A stretch of DNA of 64,000 nucleotides from Gnetum montanum (taxonomy: Eukaryota; Streptophyta; Gnetopsida; Gnetales; Gnetaceae): assembly GCA_015680685.1 (NCBI GenBank), contig MNCI01017655.1, positions 436,156-500,155 on the forward strand, read 5' to 3'. A program made the translations under genes and the position numbers. Numbering within the stretch: the stretch's first letter is position 1; every line of letters begins with the position of its first letter. Below the pieces are notes generated by a model. The model searched no databases. It was not told where the DNA came from and saw only the letters and a program-made list of their open reading frames with translations. Positions 59,250 through 64,000 of the stretch are shown in pieces.

Positions 59250-60679
59250 CATTGCTCCACCCCAAGAAGTTTTCCATGAAGGATAAACTTCAGGAAGGTG
59301 CAAGCACAAAAGAGAGGGTACAACTCTTGGACCTTATGCACATGCACATCTTTAATTGGGATGCCTTTGTGAGATTGGGTGGCTTCCAACCACTCCTTGA
59401 TCTCTCCTCTACATTCCACCTCTCTATTGGCCTTGTCAACAACCAATGGACCATCAAAGAGGAGGCCAAAGAGGAAAATGAAGAAAGCCTTGTTAAGGTC
59501 TAGGATTACTCTCACTTCATGCACACCGGTGACAAAGTGGTAGACATCGCTATTGAAGGAGTTGATGATCGTAACCATTTTGGCCACCAAAATGCTCAGG
59601 CTAAGGGCCAAAAATAGGTCCATCAACCTAGCACATGTGAGTTGACTGGTCAATGCCTTTGAGGCCTAATGGCACAACCAATGTTGCACACCCTTCACAT
59701 CACCATATTTCATGATGAGGGTGGCCTCAGTGTAGCCTGTGATGACCACTGTTACTTCTCTTGAAGAAATTGTAGCTGCAACATAGGCAATAACAATGTT
59801 AGCATTATGCAAAGGAAAATCAACAAGTGCATGTGGGAAAGCACAAGATCCAAAATGATAGATGCTTACATAGAAAAAATGGTGTCCAAGATGGGGGTGG
59901 TGGTGATGGAATAATCTCCTCGAGGTGAAGCTCACCAGCAACCCATCCCTCATCAAGCCAATCATAGGTTTTACACCACTCAAATGCTTTCAGGTACTTC
60001 TTAGGGTAATCCCTCAGATCATCTCCCAGTTGTTCAAGGATAGCCTCCTGAATGTTCAAACTAGAGGAGAACACCTCTCGTATGGTGCAAGTCAAAGAAA
60101 GTGCCTCATCCTCATCATGGAGACCTTGATCATCAACTCTAAATCTGGTAGCAAGTATGAGTGGTTAGCAAATTTAGCATGAGTAAGTGGTAAAGAGAAC
60201 AATGCAAAAATCATGAGAGCACTTACCCTTTAGTGCAATATACCATTTCAGGTGGGTTCTGGGACAAAGTGTGCACATGCAGAGCAACAAAGAGGATGTT
60301 GCTCTTGTTGTAGTAGGAGAACTATGGCATCTACCAGATCTTGGATAAGGGACGAAGGCCCTTGGGGCCTCACCTCAAACCACCTACTCTATTATCACCA
60401 GTAGTAGGCTCATTAGCCATAAATCTCAATAGGTCTCAATTGGCCCCAAGAAGCAATGTCTCAGTGATGAAATTCACAACCTCCATTGCTAAGTGTGACC
60501 ACATCATCACACTGAAGTTCTATAGTAGGAATGACAAAAACTGGAATGCCCCTAGCTAAAACCACACTACTTGATAACCCACCCACATGTCTAGTGTAGG
60601 TGTGTTGGGCATGGGCTCACTCATGCAACAAAGAATGCCAACGAGCTCCACAACAACTAGGATGGGCTTCAATAGCACT
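59250..60679 (-). pseudogene. Antisense gene, exons a2, b2, c2 (upstream module copy)
   Basis: a2 (60227-60679, 453 bp): LKPILVVVELVGILCCMSEP, LGAFQFLSFL, SHLAMEVVNFITETLLLGA, FMANEPTTGDN and VALHVHTLSQNPPEMVY, with donor GTAAGT. b2 (59870-60144, 275 bp): RFRVDDQGLHDEDEALSLTC, QEAILEQLGDDLRDYPKKYL, EWCKTYDWLDEGW, with donor GTAAGC. c2 (from 59775): EVTVVITGYTEATLIMKYGD, VQHWL, ALSLSILVAKMVTIINSFNS, FLFGLLFDG, IKEWLEATQSHKGIPI and VQELYPLF. The b2-c2 intron is 94 bp with a TGTTGCAG acceptor. c2 aligns with c1 and fades out at about 59250. The order a2-b2-c2-a1-b1-c1 is a tandem duplication of a three-exon unit within one gene, or two tandem genes. Confidence 0.68.
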
Positions 60680-62804
60680 CTGCAATTGTAAGGCAACATA
60701 CCAAGCATTAGTATACATTGAATGCAAATTTTTAGAAAATTAAGAAATTAAACTAAGCAAAAATTAACATAAGACAACTTAGTTTAGCAAAAATATCTTA
60801 GGGTCCTTTGGAGCCCTGTGAGTATAGGACATCAACACATATAATTGATGCACCTAGTACTCACTAGGGTACAACATGTTTCGCATAGAATTAGCTTTTT
60901 GTTTCCCATGTTTGCACATCTAGCCTTACAGTTTGCATGTTTTGGCAAGATGACATTAACATTCTACATTTTGCAAGTCGCATTTTGCATAAAATTTCAA
61001 AACATTTTCTAACTTTGGGCTACCTTCGAGAGTGTAGTCTACAAAACATGAAAAATTTTCTAACTCTGGTTAACACCATCAATGCTCTGGAGACTGTAGA
61101 GCATAGTCCTAGACTACAGGTAGCCAAAAAAATTTTTTGAACTACCAACTAGACTCCCCATGAAGTGTAGCCCTAAAAATTTTAAAAAAATCTCAAAACA
61201 AAAAACTAACTATTTAGCACTGTACCTCGCACACCTTGCATTTCTTGCCACCATGTGCTTAGTGCCTACCATGGCCGTGACCCCTATAGCCATGTCACCC
61301 AACATTCCCCACAGCACTGCCCCTACCCTATGCCTTACCACAACTTGAAAACAAAAAAAATCATAGTGCCCTTGGCATGCCTTACCTTGCAGGTGGCGGT
61401 CCTATGATAGTTGCTAAAGTTGTATCCCTGCCCTGTGTAGAGGAAAAGCTTTTGAAGACTATATAAAAGATTGCAAAAATCATTGTGCCCTAGCCCTATA
61501 AGTAGCTACCCTAGGGCCACCATCAAAACCCTACCATGCACTTTTGCTTACAACAAAAAAAAATTACAAGCCCCATGCTCATAACCCTATGGAAAATGGC
61601 TCTTGACCACTACCATCAAACCCTCGCCCTTGCCCTATGTGCTAAAAATCCTTAAAACATAAAACAATTCTCTCACAAAACCTAGCCGCACTCTTGTCTT
61701 GCGAGAAACTACCAAGACAACTGCCAAGCCCCAAATTCCCTACCCCATGCACGCTGCCACATAACAAGATTTTTTATTTTAACTTCTACTTTTAACAGCC
61801 CTGCACCAATCTGTGGCCTTTCCCCTTGCAACCACACCATCTGCTACGGTGGCCATGGTCAACATAAAATCCCACAAACCGTCATGCTGTGCAATCACCT
61901 ATCAAAACCCCACACTCACAACAACAAAACCTCATCCTACAAAACACCAAACCAAAAACCTCTATCCCCATATAACTGGGCACTTCCTTTGTAGCTATGA
62001 TGGCCATAATGGCCATGATGGTGGTGGCCCCTACCAAGGTAGGACACCACCAACAAACAAAACCCACAAAACGCCTAAGTGTAGGAACCAAAGAAAAGGC
62101 AAAAAATGACAAAAGGTGAAAGCATAGTTAAGGTACTTGGTGGACAGTGATATCCTCTACTCCTCCACATTTGTCTACAATAGGTGTGCCAGTGCTTGCT
62201 CTCCCTCATCCACGTTGGTTAGCCTAGGGTGCTAGCATCAACTTTGATATGACATTCTAGTGACTATGCTCTTCGAACTATGCTATGCTCTAAAAAGTTT
62301 GCATTTTCAACTTTGACAATGAAAAATTTACCCAAGGTGAAAATATGCTTTTATACCCCTGGGACCACTTAATTTTTTCACCTACCCTAGGACTACACTT
62401 AATAGTGCAGATTGTAGCTAGGTGGAAGCATACTCCCCAGACTTAGAAATTTTTTTGATTTTTCTAGTTACCCCTAAACGTGGAAAAATTTTAAATTTTT
62501 CTTATTGCCCAATGAATGCCCAGTATTACTTCACATCCCAAGCACTCTAGGCCTTACTCAAATGACACATCTAACACATGCCATGATTTGCTAAGACCTT
62601 GAACTAGCACCTCATGATCTACTAAGATCTTAAACTAGTACCCCATGACTTTCTAAGGCCCAAAACTGGTCCATGCATCCCTTGCCTTTTAAAATCACAT
62701 TTTCATACTTAGGAAAAATTTTATTACATTACTTTTTTTTATTTTATGCATATTGCTCTTGCTGAGACAAGTGTAGCTTGACATTTTTCTAGTTGTCTTT
62801 GCAG
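60680..62804. other. P spacer upstream of the antisense gene
   Basis: It lies between exon a2 and the RT start. 61200-62100 is unusually C-rich on + (many CCCTA and CCATG) and gives ORFs on both strands (61813-62109 +, 61882-62112 -) without family signature. Further 5' exons or the promoter of the antisense gene should be here; I cannot identify them. Confidence 0.45.
62575..62685 (-). repeat. 30-31-bp tandem repeat, three units
   Basis: On - the units read CAGTTTTGGGCCTTAGAAAG, CTAGTTTAAGATCTTAGTAG and CTAGTTCAAGGTCTTAGCAA, each followed by about 11 bp with TCATG. They are related to the repeats at 45940-46095. Confidence 0.65.
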
Positions 62805-64000
62805 GATTTTCAACATGACTACGTACAAGCATCTTCACTTACCTCTAGTCCTAACTAAGCCTCATGGTGATCTTATGGGATGCATTGATCCACAATGCCT
62901 AGACCTTGATCCCATAGCCTATGATGAATACATAACATCCATAGAGGCACTACTAGACTAGCTAGACCATCTAGTTGGGGCTCTAGATCTAGATATAGGT
63001 GACATCATTAAGGATCACCTTGTTAAAATTCCTATAACAATGCCTAGTGGTGAGGTAAAGACATTGAGACTTAGTTCTTTCCTAGAGCCTCAACATGTCC
63101 AAGACATCACAAAAGTGCTCAATGAAAACATCAAGGCATTTGCATGGTCTTACGAAGACATGCCATGCCTAGATCCTTGCGTAGTGCAACACAACATAAT
63201 CGTCAATCCCAGCATAAAACTAGTTAAGTAGAAAGCTCACAAGGTTAGGACTGAGATGGCGTTGGTAGTCCATGATGAAATCACCAAGCTCTACAAAGTT
63301 AGTTTAATCTAGGTTGTTGACTATGTAGACTAGGTCTTGAACATTGTGCTTGTACCCAAGAAAAATGGAAGTATACGCATTTGCATACACCTCTAGGACC
63401 TAAACAAGGTAACCATTAAGGATGATTTCCCATTGCCTAGTATTGATCAATTGCTCGATTCTACAATTGATCATGCCTTATTGTCCTTCATGGATGGGTT
63501 CTTGGGGTACAACCAGATTCAAATAAACCTAGAGCACCAGCTTAGCACTACCTTTATGATCTCTTGGGGTACATTTTGTTACATAATGATACCCTTTGGG
63601 CTAAAGAACATAGGAGTGACTTATCAACGTGTCATGACATACATTCTTAATGATTACCTATTAGGTCTACTTAATGATTACATTGAAGATATAGCAGTTA
63701 AGTCCAAAGTAGTGTACAACCATGTAGATGATTTGGACCTTGTGCTTAGACATTTTCTGACATATGAACTTAGGTTAAATCCTATGAAATGTGTCTTCAA
63801 TGTCAAGATAGGTCACATGCTAGGTTTTAGAGTATCTAAAGTAGGCATATGCATAGACCCTAATAAGGTTAAGCCATTATCAACTTAGCACCACTGGCCA
63901 ATCTTAAGGAGCTATGAGGGTTAAAAGGTAGATTGTAATTCATAGATCGATTTATTGCATGGTTGATTGACAAGTTGTAGCCAATGCAACACTTGGTCAA
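62805..64000 (+). pseudogene. pol: Reverse transcriptase of P (runs off the window)
   Basis: An acceptor-like tract TTTTTCTAGTTGTCTTTGCAG ends at 62804 and the reading starts at ATG 62815. Blocks: VLTKPHGDLMGCIDPQ, FLEPQHVQDITKVLNENIKA with FAWSYEDMPCLDP (63040-63231), NIVLVPKKNGSIRICIHL, DLNKVTIKDDFPLPSIDQLL, FMDGFLGYNQIQI, IMIPFGLKNIGVTYQRVMTY, YIEDIAVKS and MLGFRVSKVGICIDPNKVK. The order and wording are those of Tat-lineage gypsy RT. The catalytic YVDD-type motif is YIED (63679-63690), so one Asp is replaced by Glu. Stops include TAG at 63229 and TAG at 63886. The region 63433-63888 is open for 151 codons. RNase H and integrase are expected to the right. Confidence 0.9.

Larger units (their letters stand above)
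35457..60679 (-). pseudogene. Antisense multi-exon gene of P (whole locus)
   Basis: On the strand opposite to P gag and pol I predict at least eleven exons: a2 60227-60679, b2 59870-60144, c2 about 59250-59775, a1 58416-58867, b1 58051-58324, c1 about 37730-38259, d 37220-37603, e 36910-37089, f 36675-36840, g 35690-36490, h 35457-35531. The introns begin GT and end AG, most are 70-250 bp, and the coding blocks flank them exactly. The b1-c1 intron holds the 19.5-kb element M. The series a-b-c occurs twice. I do not recognise the protein; its C-terminal part is coiled-coil-like. Stops occur in most exons, so this copy is a pseudogene. Terminal exon and 3' flank recur in M at the same relative position, so the gene is a component of this element family. 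Function unknown. Confidence 0.65.
16326..64000 (+). mobile_element. P: giant Tat/Ogre-like Ty3/gypsy element, interrupted
   Basis: In order on +: 5' LTR, primer site, leader arrays, gag, protease, a spacer filled by an antisense multi-exon gene, a splice-acceptor-like site, and RT running off the window. It is interrupted by G (21953-34977) and by M (38280-57828, which contains the gag-only copia). Removing these leaves about 15 kb of P in the window, with RNase H, integrase and the 3' LTR beyond it. The RT blocks are those of the Tat lineage (FAWSYEDMP, MPFGL-type, LLGF-type). All proteins are broken. Confidence 0.78.

Noticed and set aside
61813-62112. Proline/threonine-rich protein genes on both strands
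   Set aside because: The ORFs follow from the C-rich composition and have no recognisable family, start context or splice pattern.

Overview
This is nuclear DNA of a seed plant with a large, repeat-rich genome. The very low GC content, the giant and heavily decayed LTR retrotransposons, the lack of any intact host gene and the depth of nesting suggest a gymnosperm such as a conifer, but the sequence does not prove the taxon. I find no rRNA gene, no tRNA gene, no CRISPR array and nothing bacterial. Almost every recognisable coding stretch is broken by stops and frameshifts, so the annotation describes fossils.

Left part (1-16325). A 26-bp tandem repeat is followed by a two-exon fragment of a phosphoenolpyruvate carboxylase gene that still holds its intron (1039-1568). 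Next comes a 5'-truncated Athila-type Ty3/gypsy element on + (2271-6851), whose 3' LTR abuts an older Ty1/copia pol on -. That copia reverse transcriptase is also split by a solo LTR (7052-8224). A gypsy-type LTR with a gag fragment on - follows (9500-11753). An Athila-like RT fragment on + (13152-13601) is then cut by an LTR element called E2 here (13602-16325).

Main part (16326-64000). E2 is cut by a giant Tat/Ogre-like Ty3/gypsy element, P, on +. P has a 5' LTR (16326-17991), a primer site, leader arrays, gag (18845-20700), protease (21040-21641) and, at the far right, reverse transcriptase (62805 to beyond the window). Between protease and RT lies a multi-exon gene on the opposite strand (35457-60679, -) with GT-AG introns and a duplicated three-exon module. 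A splice-acceptor-like site stands directly before RT, so the antisense gene may lie inside a sense-strand intron. I take this antisense, intron-containing gene as the most notable system in the window.

Two elements interrupt P. G (21953-34977, -) is a complete Athila-type element with ACTAG target duplications, gag, protease, RT, RNase H, integrase and an extra long ORF with predicted coiled coil after integrase. M (38280-57828, -) is a P-related gag-protease element inside an intron of the antisense gene. M carries its own copy of the antisense gene's terminal exon at the equivalent place. The 5' LTR of M is split by a gag-only Ty1/copia element (51979-57548, -) with perfect TATGG target duplications, primer site and polypurine tract; the other M LTR shows the empty site at 39395.

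Insertion order read from the sequence: Athila RT fragment, then E2, then P, then M, then the gag-only copia; G entered P independently.
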